This document shows, in pieces, positions 8,469 to 16,178 of a stretch of DNA of 64,000 nt. The notes beneath the pieces are model-generated. The model searched no databases and was not told the origin of the DNA. It worked only from the letters and a program-made list of their open reading frames with translations. Position 1 is the first letter of the stretch; each line of letters starts with the position of its first letter. Source of the stretch: CAZDKK01 sp964603725 (GTDB lineage: Bacteria; Eisenbacteria; RBG-16-71-46; CAIMUX01; WJJG01); NCBI GenBank assembly GCA_964603725.1, contig CAZRWW010000012.1, positions 1 through 64,000 on the forward strand. The letters are read 5' to 3'. Both the position numbers and the translations under genes were made by a program.

Positions 8469-9647
8469 ATGGCATACAGAAAAGTCGCAGTGATCGGAGC
8501 GGGCATCACCAAGTTCGTCCGCTTCGCCCAGGAAACCCCGGGCGAGCTCGCCTACGAGGCCGCCCGCATGGCGCTCGACTCCTGCGGGATGGACATCTCG
8601 CAAGTCGACTGCGTCTCGATCGGCACGGCGCCCGACGCCTTCGACGGCCTGCACATGAACGGCGAGGCCCTGTCCGAGGGCAGCGGCGGGTGGTGCAAGC
8701 CGGTCATGCGCAACTACGTCGGCGGCGGCACCGGGGTCTTCAACCCCATTCACGGCTGGCAGCACATCGCCTCGGGCATGTTCGACACCTGCCTGGTCGT
8801 CGCCGAGGAGAAGATGTCGAGCGCCTTTCCCCACCCCGCGGGCGCGTTCCTGACGATCTTCGACCACACGACCGAGCAGCCGCTTAACCCGACGCTGCTC
8901 TGGATCTTCGCCATCGAGATGCACCGTTTCATGCACAAGCACGGCTACACGAGCGAGGAGATCGCCCAGGTGGCCGTCAAGAACAAGCGCAATGCCCTCG
9001 ATCATCCGAGCGCGCAGCTGGGCGCGCACATCACCGTCAAGGACGTGGTCAACTCCGAGATCATGGCCTACCCGGTGCACCGCTACGACGTCAGCCCCAC
9101 CAGCGACGGCGCGGTGGCCCTGGTCCTGGCGGCCGAGCACGTGGCGCGCCGCGTGACCGAGAAGCCCGTCTGGATTGACGGCGTCGGCTGGGCGCTCGAT
9201 ACGGCCTACTGGTGCACGCGCGACCTCTACTATCCCGACTACCTCGAAGTCGCGGCCCGCAAGGCCTACGAGATGGCCGGCATCAAGGAGCCCGACAAGG
9301 AGATCCACATCGCCGAGCCGTACGATCCCTTCACGTACAAGGAGCTGCACCATCTCGAGGGATTGGGTCTCGCGCCGCGCGGCGGATCGGTCAAGCGCCT
9401 CTTGAACGGCGACTTCGACCGCGACGGCAACTTGCCCACCTGCCCCTCGGGCGGTCTGCTGGGCGTCGGCAATCCGATCGCGGCGGCGGGCTTGATGAAG
9501 GTCGCCGAGATCTTCTGGCAGCTGCGCGGGGAGGCGGGCAAGCGCCAGGTCCCCGGCAACCCCACCTGCGGTCTCGCGCAAGCGTGGGGCGACCTGATGC
9601 AGGTCGGCACGGTCATCGTGATGAGAACTCATCAGGCAGGGAGATAA
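8469..9647 (+). CDS. Thiolase-fold protein, SCP2-like, lacking the canonical nucleophilic Cys (copy 2)
   Basis: A 392-residue paralogue of the preceding gene, started by GGAGGTAAGCA then ATG. Fold markers are RKVAVIGAGITKF, the EKMSSAF segment, and C-terminal SGGLLGVGNPIAAAG followed by TCGLAQAWG. Where a thiolase has CASG, this protein has GGTG, so the acyl-accepting Cys is replaced by Gly. The catalytic His of GHP is Asn (GNP). The HDCF motif is YDPFTYKEL, placing a Tyr at the active site as in Ltp2-type aldolases. It probably pairs with one of the two downstream DUF35 proteins, since thiolase/DUF35 heteromers are established for Ltp2-ChsH2 and the archaeal HMG-CoA synthase complex. It ends 3 bp before the DUF35 gene. 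Confidence 0.85.
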   Translation: MAYRKVAVIGAGITKFVRFAQETPGELAYEAARMALDSCGMDISQVDCVSIGTAPDAFDGLHMNGEALSEGSGGWCKPVMRNYVGGGTGVFNPIHGWQHIASGMFDTCLVVAEEKMSSAFPHPAGAFLTIFDHTTEQPLNPTLLWIFAIEMHRFMHKHGYTSEEIAQVAVKNKRNALDHPSAQLGAHITVKDVVNSEIMAYPVHRYDVSPTSDGAVALVLAAEHVARRVTEKPVWIDGVGWALDTAYWCTRDLYYPDYLEVAARKAYEMAGIKEPDKEIHIAEPYDPFTYKELHHLEGLGLAPRGGSVKRLLNGDFDRDGNLPTCPSGGLLGVGNPIAAAGLMKVAEIFWQLRGEAGKRQVPGNPTCGLAQAWGDLMQVGTVIVMRTHQAGR

Positions 9648-9650
9648 GCG

Positions 9651-10394
9651 ATGGAAATCACGAAGCAGATGGTCGAGAAGACCGTAACGGGCCTGAGGAG
9701 AGACGATGTGCTCGGCGGCAAGGTCATCACGGCCGCCTGGGGGCCGAAGCTCGAATACGCCTGGGATAATGGCGTCGCCATCGGCCGCTACCTGGCCGAG
9801 CTCAAGAACGGCCGGATCGTCGCCCGGCGTTGTCGCAAGTGTAACCGTGTGATGGTGCCCCCGCGCATGTTCTGCGAGCTGTGCTGGCGGCCTACCGACG
9901 AGTGGGTCTTCTGCGGCGACACCGGCACGATCAACACGTTCTGCATCAGCCACGTCGACTGGGCGGCGAGCCGCCTGGACATCGAGGGCGGCCAGCGTCC
10001 GTTCACCCCGGCCGTGATCGAAATCGACGGGGCCTCGCCCGGTATGGGCATCTTGCACATGATCGAGGGTATCGATCCCTGGGACATCGAGTTCGGCATG
10101 AAGGTCCAGGCCGTGTGGAAGGCGCCCAAGGACCGAACCGGCGCCATCACCGACATCCTGTACTTCAAGCCCATCGGTCCGGCGAGCCGCCGGACGCGGG
10201 GCGCGGCCAAGGGCCGCGGACGGGGCGGGAGCCGTACGGCGGAGCGCGCCAAGGCCGGAGCCAAGGCGGGCCGCGCCGCCGCGACGAAGGCGGCGCCCAA
10301 GCCGCGGCGCGCCAAGGCCGCGGGCGCCGGGAGGCCCGCCGTCAAGGCTGCGCCCAAGCCGCGCGCCAAGGCCCGGCGCAAGGCCCAGAAGTAG
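9651..10394 (+). CDS. DUF35 Zn-ribbon/OB-fold protein with histone-H1-like basic tail
   Basis: A 247-residue protein. Residues 45-178 form a DUF35 acyl-CoA-associated domain: rubredoxin-like Zn ribbon with Cys61, Cys64, Cys75 and Cys78 (CRKC and CELC around VMVPPRMF), then an OB-fold strand set (GTINTFCISHVDW, FTPAVIEID, GMKVQAVWK). In known systems this protein binds a thiolase-fold partner and the CoA substrate. Residues 180-247 are unusual: a low-complexity Ala/Lys/Arg/Pro tail with repeated KAAPKPR motifs and about one third Lys plus Arg, like the C-terminal tail of histone H1 or bacterial HctB/AlgP proteins. The tail could bind nucleic acid, polyphosphate or CoA phosphates. Third gene of the operon; GGGAGA precedes the ATG. 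Confidence 0.88.
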   Translation: MEITKQMVEKTVTGLRRDDVLGGKVITAAWGPKLEYAWDNGVAIGRYLAELKNGRIVARRCRKCNRVMVPPRMFCELCWRPTDEWVFCGDTGTINTFCISHVDWAASRLDIEGGQRPFTPAVIEIDGASPGMGILHMIEGIDPWDIEFGMKVQAVWKAPKDRTGAITDILYFKPIGPASRRTRGAAKGRGRGGSRTAERAKAGAKAGRAAATKAAPKPRRAKAAGAGRPAVKAAPKPRAKARRKAQK

Positions 10395-10435
10395 GCCCGG
10401 TAGAAGGCGAACCTTTCAGCAGGGGGAAACAGACG

Positions 10436-10918
10436 ATGGCGCTGATCGAGAGACTCCAGCACACGACCGATGCCACCCACTGGCGCGGCAGGATCCCGAT
10501 GAACTACGTCTACACCGCCGGCCGCGCGGGTGAGCATTTCTTCCAGACTCTGAAGAGCAAGGGCAAGTTCACCGGCATCAAGTGCGAGAAGTGCGACCAG
10601 GTGTACGTGCCCCCGCGCATCTTCTGCGAGAGCTGTTTCGGGCGGCTCGATGGGGAGTACGTGACGCTGGGCAACACGGGCGTCGTGCAGACATTCACGT
10701 TCTGCCACGAGACCTACAACGGCCAGCCCAAGGACCAGCCATCGATCGTGGCGGCGATCGCCCTGGACGGCGCCGACACGGTCTTGATGCACTGGCTGGG
10801 CGAGGTGGAGCCCGAGGACTGCTACATCGGCATGCCGGTCGAGGCTGTCTTCCTGCCCCCCGCCCAGCGAACGGGCAGCATTCTCGACGTGAAGCACTTC
10901 CGGCCAGCGGGGGCGTAG
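10436..10918 (+). CDS. DUF35 Zn-ribbon/OB-fold protein, short form
   Basis: A 160-residue DUF35 protein with the ATG at 10436 after AGGGGGAAACAG. An N-terminal helical segment (FFQTLKSKGKFTG) leads to a Zn ribbon with Cys50, Cys53, Cys64 and Cys67 (CEKC, VYVPPRIF, CESC). An OB fold follows (GNTGVVQTFTF, IVAAIALDGADT, GMPVEAVFLP). It has no basic tail, unlike the preceding paralogue, so the two DUF35 proteins probably serve the two thiolase-fold proteins separately. The family role is to hold and position acyl-CoA for the partner enzyme. Fourth gene of the operon; 141 bp with strong hairpins separate it from the acyl-CoA synthetase. Confidence 0.88.
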   Translation: MALIERLQHTTDATHWRGRIPMNYVYTAGRAGEHFFQTLKSKGKFTGIKCEKCDQVYVPPRIFCESCFGRLDGEYVTLGNTGVVQTFTFCHETYNGQPKDQPSIVAAIALDGADTVLMHWLGEVEPEDCYIGMPVEAVFLPPAQRTGSILDVKHFRPAGA

Positions 10919-10987
10919 GCCGACAGGGTCGTCCCGCGGCCGCGCGGGGCGACGCGAGCTCTGGCTCCCCGTGTGGACGGCCACGTT

Positions 10988-11039
10988 GCGGCAACGCCGG
11001 CGGGCGGCCTCCAGCAGAGGTCGCCGCCGGCGTTGCCGC
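10988..11039 (+). promoter_or_regulatory. 15-bp perfect intercistronic hairpin
   Basis: GCGGCAACGCCGGCG (10988-11002) pairs perfectly with 11025-11039 around a 22-nt loop, ending 10 bp before the GGAGGG ribosome site of the acyl-CoA synthetase. A second, shorter stem lies at about 10928-10955. There is no T tract, so mRNA processing or stability control is more likely than termination. Confidence 0.5.
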
Positions 11040-11059
11040 TGGGACATCGGAGGGCGACC

Positions 11060-13204
11060 ATGTCATTGGCCAGCGCACCCCCACCCGCCCCGGCGGCCGC
11101 GCTCGATTCCATCTTCAAGCCGCGCTCGGTCGCCATCGTCGGGGCCACGCCGCGCAAGGGATCGATCGGCCACACGGTGTTGCACAACATCATGTCCTCG
11201 GACTTCGCCGGCATTGTCTACCCGGTGCACCCGACGGCGTCCTTCATCCACAGCATCAAGGCCTACCCGACCGTGTCCGCCATCCCCGACCCCGTGGACC
11301 TGGCGGTCATCATCGTGCCATGGAAGCACGTCACGGCGATCGCCGAGGAGTGCGGGCGCAAGGGCGTGCGCGGCCTGATCGTGATCAGCGCCGGTTTCCG
11401 CGAGATCGGGCCCGAGGGCGCGCGGCGCGAAGAGGAGCTGCTGGCGGTCGTGCGCCGGCACGGCATGCGCATGATCGGCCCCAACTGCCTGGGCGTGATC
11501 AACGCCACGCCGGAGGTCAGCCTGAACGCCACTTTCGCTCCGACCCGCTCGATCGACGGCAAGGTCGCCTTCATGTCGCAGAGCGGCGCGTTCGGGGTCT
11601 CGATCATGCAGCAGATGGAGTGGCGGCGCATCGGCCTGAGTTACTTCGTCTCCATCGGCAACAGCGCCGACGTCAAGGCCAACGAGCTGCTGGCCTACTG
11701 GGAGAACGACCCGAGCGTCGAGCTGATCGCGACGTACATGGAGTCCTTCGGCGATCCGCGTGCCTTCTTCACCATTGCCAAGCGCACGGCGAAGCGCAAG
11801 CCGATCCTGATCGTCAAGGCCGGCCGCACGCCGGCGGGCCAGCGCGCCGCCTCCTCGCACACCGGCGCGCTCTCGGGGGCCGACGTCACAACCGACGCCT
11901 TCCTGCGCCAGTGCGGCGCGATCCGGGTGAGCACGATCGAGGAGATGATGGCGCTGCTCATGGCCTTCAGCCGGGCGCCGCTGCCCAGGGGCAAGCGCGT
12001 CGCCGTGCTGACCAACTCGGGCGGTCCCGGCATCATGGCCACCGATGCCCTGGTCATCTCGGGACTGGAGATGGCGCAGCTCTCGGAGCAGACGATCAAG
12101 AAGGTGCGCGAGATCGTGCCGCCCGAGGCGACCGTCAGCAATCCGATCGACCTCACCGCCTGGGGCGGGCCGGAGGCCTATCGGACGATCCTGCCCTGGC
12201 TCTGCCAGGATCCCAACATCGACGTCGTGCTGGCGCTCTTCGTGCCGCCGCTCATGGTGCCGCCCGCCGAGGTCGCGCGGGCGATCGCAGAGGCGCAGCG
12301 CGGGTATGAGAAACCGATCCTGGGCGTGGTGATGGCCGAGGACTCGAGCTATCGCAACCTGCCCAAGGAAGTGCCCAACTGCCCGCCGATCTACCCCTTC
12401 CCCGAGATGGCCGTCAAGGCCTGCACGGCGATGGTGCACCACTGCCAGTGGCGCCGCCGGCCCGAGGGCGAGATTCGCGCCTTCGACGTGCGCACCGAGG
12501 AAGCGCGGGCCATCCTCGCGCCCTACGTCGCGCAGGGCGGCGGGTACCTGCCGACGGTCGAGTGCATGCGCATTCTGGATTGCTACGGCCTGCCGACCGC
12601 GCCTTTGATCGAGACGCAGGGACCCGACGAGGCGCTGGCGGCAGCGCAGAAGCTCGGGTATCCGGTCGCCTTCAAGGTGGCCGGGCGCAAGATCATTCAC
12701 AAGTCGGACGTGGGCGGGATCGTGCTCAACATCACGAACGATCTCGAGCTGCAGGGCGCCTATGCGCAGGTGAAGCGCGCGATGGAGCGCGCCGGGCTCG
12801 ACCCGGCCGAGGAGGCCGGCGCCGTGCAGCGCATGGCCAAGGGCGGGCGCGAGGTCATCCTGGGCATGGCCGCCGATCCGAAGATGGGCCCGGCGATCGT
12901 CTTCGGCCAGGGCGGCCGTTATGTCGAGGTCCTCAAGGACATCACGACCTGGATGCCCCCCCTGAGCGACGTCGACGCCGACGAGCTGATCCGCTCCATC
13001 CGGGGCTATCCGCTGTTGGCGGGGGTGCGCGGCGAGGAGAGCGTGGCGCTGGATTACCTGCGCGAGTGCCTCTTGCGCTTCTCCCAGCTCGTCATGGAGC
13101 TGCCCGAGATCGCCGAGATGGACCTGAACCCGTTCATTCTCAATCCGCGCCCCGAGGATTGCACGGTGGTCGACGTGCGCATCCGGGTCGAGCGCGGGGA
13201 TTGA
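11060..13204 (+). CDS. ADP-forming acyl-CoA (acetyl-CoA-type) synthetase, fused alpha-beta
   Basis: A 714-residue enzyme; GGAGGG at 11049-11054 sets the ATG at 11060. Domain order: CoA-binding Rossmann domain (IFKPRSVAIVGAT, residues 18-150), succinyl-CoA-ligase-like flavodoxin domains (about 160-460, with FMSQSGAFG and SSHTGALSG; His267 is the expected phosphohistidine), and an ATP-grasp domain (about 490-714: PVAFKVAGRKIIHKSDVGGI, then a metal-binding EMDLNPF). Acyl-CoA + ADP + Pi gives acid + CoA + ATP in this family, which conserves energy in fermenting archaea and some bacteria. Last gene of the thiolase/DUF35 operon, so it probably turns the acyl-CoA released by the upstream enzymes into ATP. 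Alternatives are a protein-acetyltransferase-related Pat homologue, but no GNAT domain is present. Confidence 0.9.
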   Translation: MSLASAPPPAPAAALDSIFKPRSVAIVGATPRKGSIGHTVLHNIMSSDFAGIVYPVHPTASFIHSIKAYPTVSAIPDPVDLAVIIVPWKHVTAIAEECGRKGVRGLIVISAGFREIGPEGARREEELLAVVRRHGMRMIGPNCLGVINATPEVSLNATFAPTRSIDGKVAFMSQSGAFGVSIMQQMEWRRIGLSYFVSIGNSADVKANELLAYWENDPSVELIATYMESFGDPRAFFTIAKRTAKRKPILIVKAGRTPAGQRAASSHTGALSGADVTTDAFLRQCGAIRVSTIEEMMALLMAFSRAPLPRGKRVAVLTNSGGPGIMATDALVISGLEMAQLSEQTIKKVREIVPPEATVSNPIDLTAWGGPEAYRTILPWLCQDPNIDVVLALFVPPLMVPPAEVARAIAEAQRGYEKPILGVVMAEDSSYRNLPKEVPNCPPIYPFPEMAVKACTAMVHHCQWRRRPEGEIRAFDVRTEEARAILAPYVAQGGGYLPTVECMRILDCYGLPTAPLIETQGPDEALAAAQKLGYPVAFKVAGRKIIHKSDVGGIVLNITNDLELQGAYAQVKRAMERAGLDPAEEAGAVQRMAKGGREVILGMAADPKMGPAIVFGQGGRYVEVLKDITTWMPPLSDVDADELIRSIRGYPLLAGVRGEESVALDYLRECLLRFSQLVMELPEIAEMDLNPFILNPRPEDCTVVDVRIRVERGD

Positions 13205-13270
13205 TCGCATCCCGAGTGCGCCGCGCCGCCCGGCCGCGCGACCGCGCGGCGAGCGCAAGGGGAGAGGCCG

Positions 13271-13971
13271 ATGGCCAGGATCCTCGTCGTCAAGCCGCTC
13301 TTTCCCTACCCGCCCAATCAGGGCACGCGGCGGGTCTCGCTGGCGTTGCTCGCGGATCTCGCCACGGCGCACGAGGTCGTCTACCTGTGCCAGCGCGAGT
13401 CGCGGGCCGAAGAGCGGCTGATTCCCGGGGTCGAGAGGCTGGGCGTGCGCGTGGTCGCGCCCCTGATGCCCAATCACGTTTCGCCGGCGCACAAGCTGGC
13501 GTACAAGCTTAAGAATCGCATCGCCAGCCGGGTCACCGGCGTTCCGGAGCTTTCGCTCTACTGGTCCAATCGAGCGCTGCGCGCGAACCTCGAGCGGCTG
13601 GGCCGCGAGCTTGATCCCGATCTGACCATCCTCGAGAACTGGGAGACCTACCGCTTGCGCCGATCGATCCGGCGCGGGCGAGCGGCGCTGCTGGCGCACG
13701 ATGCCGCCTTTCGCATTCTCGAGCGCGCCGTGGCGGCCGCGCCCGGCGAGGCCGAGCGCGCGCGGCGCGCGGCGCGGTTGCGGCGGCTCAAACGGCTCGA
13801 GGTCGCCGCCTGGCAGCTCTTCGACGGCATCCTCACGCTCACCGAGGCCGACCGCGAGACGGTGATCGCGGAGCTGGCGCAGGCCGGAATCCCGCGCGAG
13901 CAGCAGCCGGTCGTCGAGCACCTGCCGGTGCCGGTGCCCGCGGAGCTCTTCGGCTATCGGCGACCGGAGCA
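13271..13971 (+). CDS. Glycosyltransferase family 4-like, N-terminal half (broken by assembly gap)
   Basis: About 233 codons from an ATG preceded by GGGGAGAGG, running into the N gap. The N-terminus MARILVVKPLFPYPPNQGTRR is a typical GT-B acceptor domain start with the Gly-rich loop, followed by alternating Rossmann elements (LDPDLTILENWETY, ALLAHDAAF, TLTEADRET). It resembles sugar transferases of the PEP-CTERM/exopolysaccharide group, which place glycosyl residues on lipid or polymer acceptors at the cytoplasmic membrane. The donor-binding half is at 14130-14723 across the gap. The last residues before the gap, ELFGYRRPE, are matched by ELFGIGRPE after it, so the true gene is almost certainly one continuous ORF of roughly 425 codons. 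Confidence 0.8.
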
Positions 13972-13981
13972 NNNNNNNNNN
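13972..13981. other. Assembly gap (10 Ns)
   Basis: Ten undetermined bases joining two contigs inside a glycosyltransferase gene. The 29 bases before it (13943-13971) resemble 14139-14167 with 7 mismatches, indicating an imperfect overlap at the join. Confidence 0.99.
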
Positions 13982-14128
13982 CGCGTCAGCTGTGCGACTG
14001 TCCTGATCGGCGCGGGCGAACTCATCTGCGACCTTCCGAGGGAGCAGGCCGAGCAGGTTCTTGCCTTTCTCGTAGAAGCGTTCCGTACCGAGTTCGGCGT
14101 TCTGCCGGACATCAAAGGAGGTCGGTGA
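13982..14128 (+). other. Unplaced coding-like fragment after the gap
   Basis: This 147-bp stretch reads in one frame as 48 residues, with helical LPREQAEQVLAFLVEAFRTEF near its end, and stops with TGA. It is followed by TGAGATG with AAAGGAGG upstream, as at an operon junction. It does not belong in a glycosyltransferase. The helix resembles short antitoxin-type proteins only loosely. It may be a contig end from another locus or strain joined here. Confidence 0.4.
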
Positions 14129-14129
14129 G

Positions 14130-14723
14130 ATGAACAGGGAGCTTTTCGGCATCGGCCGGCCGGAGCAGCCCGGGCTGCGCGTCGGCTACCTGGGCACCTT
14201 CCGCGCCGACTTCAATCGCGACGCCCTGGAGTACGTGCTGGGAGAGATCTGGCCGCTGATTCTCGCGCGCGCGCCCGGGGCCGAGCTGCGCATCGCGGGC
14301 GGAGATTGTCCCGCGCCCTCGATCGCGCGTGCGCGGGAACTGGGGGCGCGCTGTTTGGGCTTCGTCGATGATCTGGGCAGCTACTTCGCGTCGATCGATG
14401 TGCTGCTTGTCCCCTTGCGCTTCGGTGGCGGTGTGCGCATCCGCATCCTCGAAGCGCTGGCCGCCGGCCTGCCGGTCGTCGCGACGCCCGTGGCGGTGGC
14501 GGGGCTGGCCTGCGCGCCGGATGAGCACGTGCGGGTGGCGCCCGATGCCGAGGGTCTGGCTGGGGAGGTCGCGCGGCTGCTCGCTGCGCCCGCGGAGGCG
14601 CGCGCGCTGGGCGAGCGCGGCCGCGCGTGGTGCGCGGCGCACCACGGCCTCGATGTGCTGCGCGCGGCGCGGCTCGCGGCGGTGGCGAAGATGCTCGGGA
14701 AAGGGCCGCCGTCCCGGCGATGA
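14130..14723 (+). CDS. Glycosyltransferase family 4-like, C-terminal half
   Basis: 197 codons as written, but the first three (Met-Asn-Arg) probably belong to the misjoined fragment. From ELFGIGRPE onward it is a GT-B donor-binding domain: LRVGYLGTFRADFNRDALEYV, AELRIAGG, LGFVDDLGSYFASIDVLLVPLRFGGGVRIRILEALAAGLPVVATPVAVAG. The FGGG...KxxExLAxGxPVVAT-type region is the nucleotide-sugar and phosphate-binding signature of GT4 enzymes. It completes the N-terminal half at 13271-13971. The domain is intact, so the gene is likely functional in the organism and only broken in this assembly. Confidence 0.8.
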   Translation: MNRELFGIGRPEQPGLRVGYLGTFRADFNRDALEYVLGEIWPLILARAPGAELRIAGGDCPAPSIARARELGARCLGFVDDLGSYFASIDVLLVPLRFGGGVRIRILEALAAGLPVVATPVAVAGLACAPDEHVRVAPDAEGLAGEVARLLAAPAEARALGERGRAWCAAHHGLDVLRAARLAAVAKMLGKGPPSRR

Positions 14724-14770
14724 GAACCGGGAGACGCGCGGCGGCCGAGCGATCCTCGCGCGGCGCGGCC

Positions 14771-16150
14771 TCAGGACAGCGGCCTGGGCGGCCGAGGCGG
14801 GTCTCGCCTTGCGCCGAGCAGCGCCTGCCCAAACGCCTCCAGGAACATCGCCATCTCAGCATCGCTGATGACGTACGGCGGAAACAGCCGGAACGCGCAA
14901 CTCGGCGCGTTGAAGTCGACCAGACAGCCCCGCCGCTTGAGCTCCTGGCGGACCCGCCCGGCGGCCCCCACCCATCCCGGGTCCACCTCCACGCCCAGCA
15001 TCAGCCCCCGGCCGCGCACGTCGGCCATCCACGCGTGCCGGCGTTGCAGGCCCTGCAGGCCGGCCAGCAGCGCCCGCCCCTTCGCGGCCGAGGCATCCAC
15101 GAGCCGCTCCTCCTGGAGCACAGCGATGACCGTGGCGGCCAGCCGGCCCGAAAAGGGATCGTTCTGGTGCGACTGCACGTGCCGCACGACGCCGTAACAG
15201 CGAGCATCGACGTCCTCGGTCGTGGCCACGGCCGCCACCGGAAATCCTGCGCCGAGCGCCTTGCCGATGACGAGCAGGTCGGGAACGATCTCGTCGTGCT
15301 CGAACGCGAACCAGCGGCCGGTGCGCCCCATCCCCGTGGTGACCTCCTCGGCGATCAAGAGCGCGCCCGCCTGTGAGGCGAGCTCGCGCAGGCGCCGGCC
15401 GTAGCCCGGCGGCGGCACGAGCACGCCGCCCGGGCCGCTGACGGGCTCATAGATCACCGCCGCGATCGGCGCGCGCCGCCCCACGAGCGCGCGCAGCGAG
15501 TCCAGGCAGGCGAAGTCGCCACACGGCCACGAGCGTCCGGCCGGGCAGCGCCGGCAGTCGGGCGCCGGCAGCCGATGGCGCCGCCCCATCCGGGGCAGGT
15601 ATGCGGCCACGCGACCCGCCTCCGAGAGGCTGAGCGCGTAGAGAGTGGCGCCGTAGTAGCCGCGCTCGATCGAGACGACGAGAGCTTCAGGGCCCGCGGT
15701 GCCATCGCTGCCGCTGCCGTCGCTGCCGCACTCGCCATCGCCACCGCACTCGCCATCGCCACCGCGGTCGCTGCCGCACTCGCCATCGCTGCCGAAGGCG
15801 GCGCCGCCCCGGCCGCGATGCGCCGCATGCGCCAGCTTGAGCGCAAACTCCACCGCCTCGCTGCCCGTGTTCAGGAACACCGCGCGGTCGAGCTCGGGCG
15901 GCAGGATCTCCCCCAGCTTGGCCAGGCCACGCGCGATCTCTTCGCAGCCGCAGGCGCTGCCCAGGTGGGTGAGCCCCCCGACCTGATCGCGGACGGCCGC
16001 GCGGATGGCGGGATGGTTGTGACCCAGCACGCTGCACCACGTTCCCGAGGAAAGATCGAGGTAGTCATGGCCCTCGTCGTCCCACACGCGACAGCCTTCC
16101 GCGCGGACAATCGTGAGTGGATCCATCTCGTGCGTTCGCAGCAGGTGCAT
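14771..16150 (-). CDS. Class III PLP aminotransferase with Asp/Gly/Cys repeat insertion
   Basis: A 459-residue fold-type I enzyme. The ATG at 16150 (after CGGGAG) is preferred over one at 16231 that would overlap the upstream gene. Landmarks: LSSGTWCSVLGHNHPAI, LNTGSEAVEFALKLA, IYEPVSGPGGVLVP, LLIAEEVTTGMGRTG, and Lys297 in LVIGKALGAGFP, the Schiff-base lysine. The usual Asp that contacts the PLP ring is Glu in AEEV, as in a subgroup of 4-aminobutyrate-like transaminases. A Cys-rich loop (PDCRRCPAGRSWPCGDFAC) is also typical of that subgroup. Residues about 120-150 are an extra low-complexity run of SDGECG-type repeats on a surface loop. Amino donor is unknown. Third gene of the PhzF-NudC-aminotransferase operon. 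Confidence 0.88.
   Translation of the reverse strand: MHLLRTHEMDPLTIVRAEGCRVWDDEGHDYLDLSSGTWCSVLGHNHPAIRAAVRDQVGGLTHLGSACGCEEIARGLAKLGEILPPELDRAVFLNTGSEAVEFALKLAHAAHRGRGGAAFGSDGECGSDRGGDGECGGDGECGSDGSGSDGTAGPEALVVSIERGYYGATLYALSLSEAGRVAAYLPRMGRRHRLPAPDCRRCPAGRSWPCGDFACLDSLRALVGRRAPIAAVIYEPVSGPGGVLVPPPGYGRRLRELASQAGALLIAEEVTTGMGRTGRWFAFEHDEIVPDLLVIGKALGAGFPVAAVATTEDVDARCYGVVRHVQSHQNDPFSGRLAATVIAVLQEERLVDASAAKGRALLAGLQGLQRRHAWMADVRGRGLMLGVEVDPGWVGAAGRVRQELKRRGCLVDFNAPSCAFRLFPPYVISDAEMAMFLEAFGQALLGARRDPPRPPRPLS
15701..15793 (-). repeat. In-frame GSDGECG-type repeat in the aminotransferase
   Basis: Degenerate short tandem repeats built from ACTCGCCATCGCC/GCTGCCG-like units encode about 31 residues of Gly, Ser, Asp, Glu and Cys. 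They are inserted between the SEAVE helix and the VSIERGYYG segment of the enzyme. The lengths keep the reading frame. Confidence 0.75.
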
Positions 16151-16178
16151 GGCGACTCCCGCTCCCGCATCATCAGCG

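Noticed and set aside
7293..9647. Ordinary beta-oxidation or acetoacetyl-CoA thiolases
   Set aside because: Both proteins lack the CASG Cys, and copy 2 has Asn for the GHP His; the DUF35 partners point to the other class.
13982..14128. A toxin-antitoxin gene
   Set aside because: The fragment's helix is only loosely like an antitoxin and the following start leads directly into glycosyltransferase sequence; an assembly artefact explains it better.
11063..14152. A 1029-codon minus-strand frame across the synthetase and glycosyltransferase
   Set aside because: It runs through the N gap and has no recognisable family pattern; the plus-strand genes are clear.
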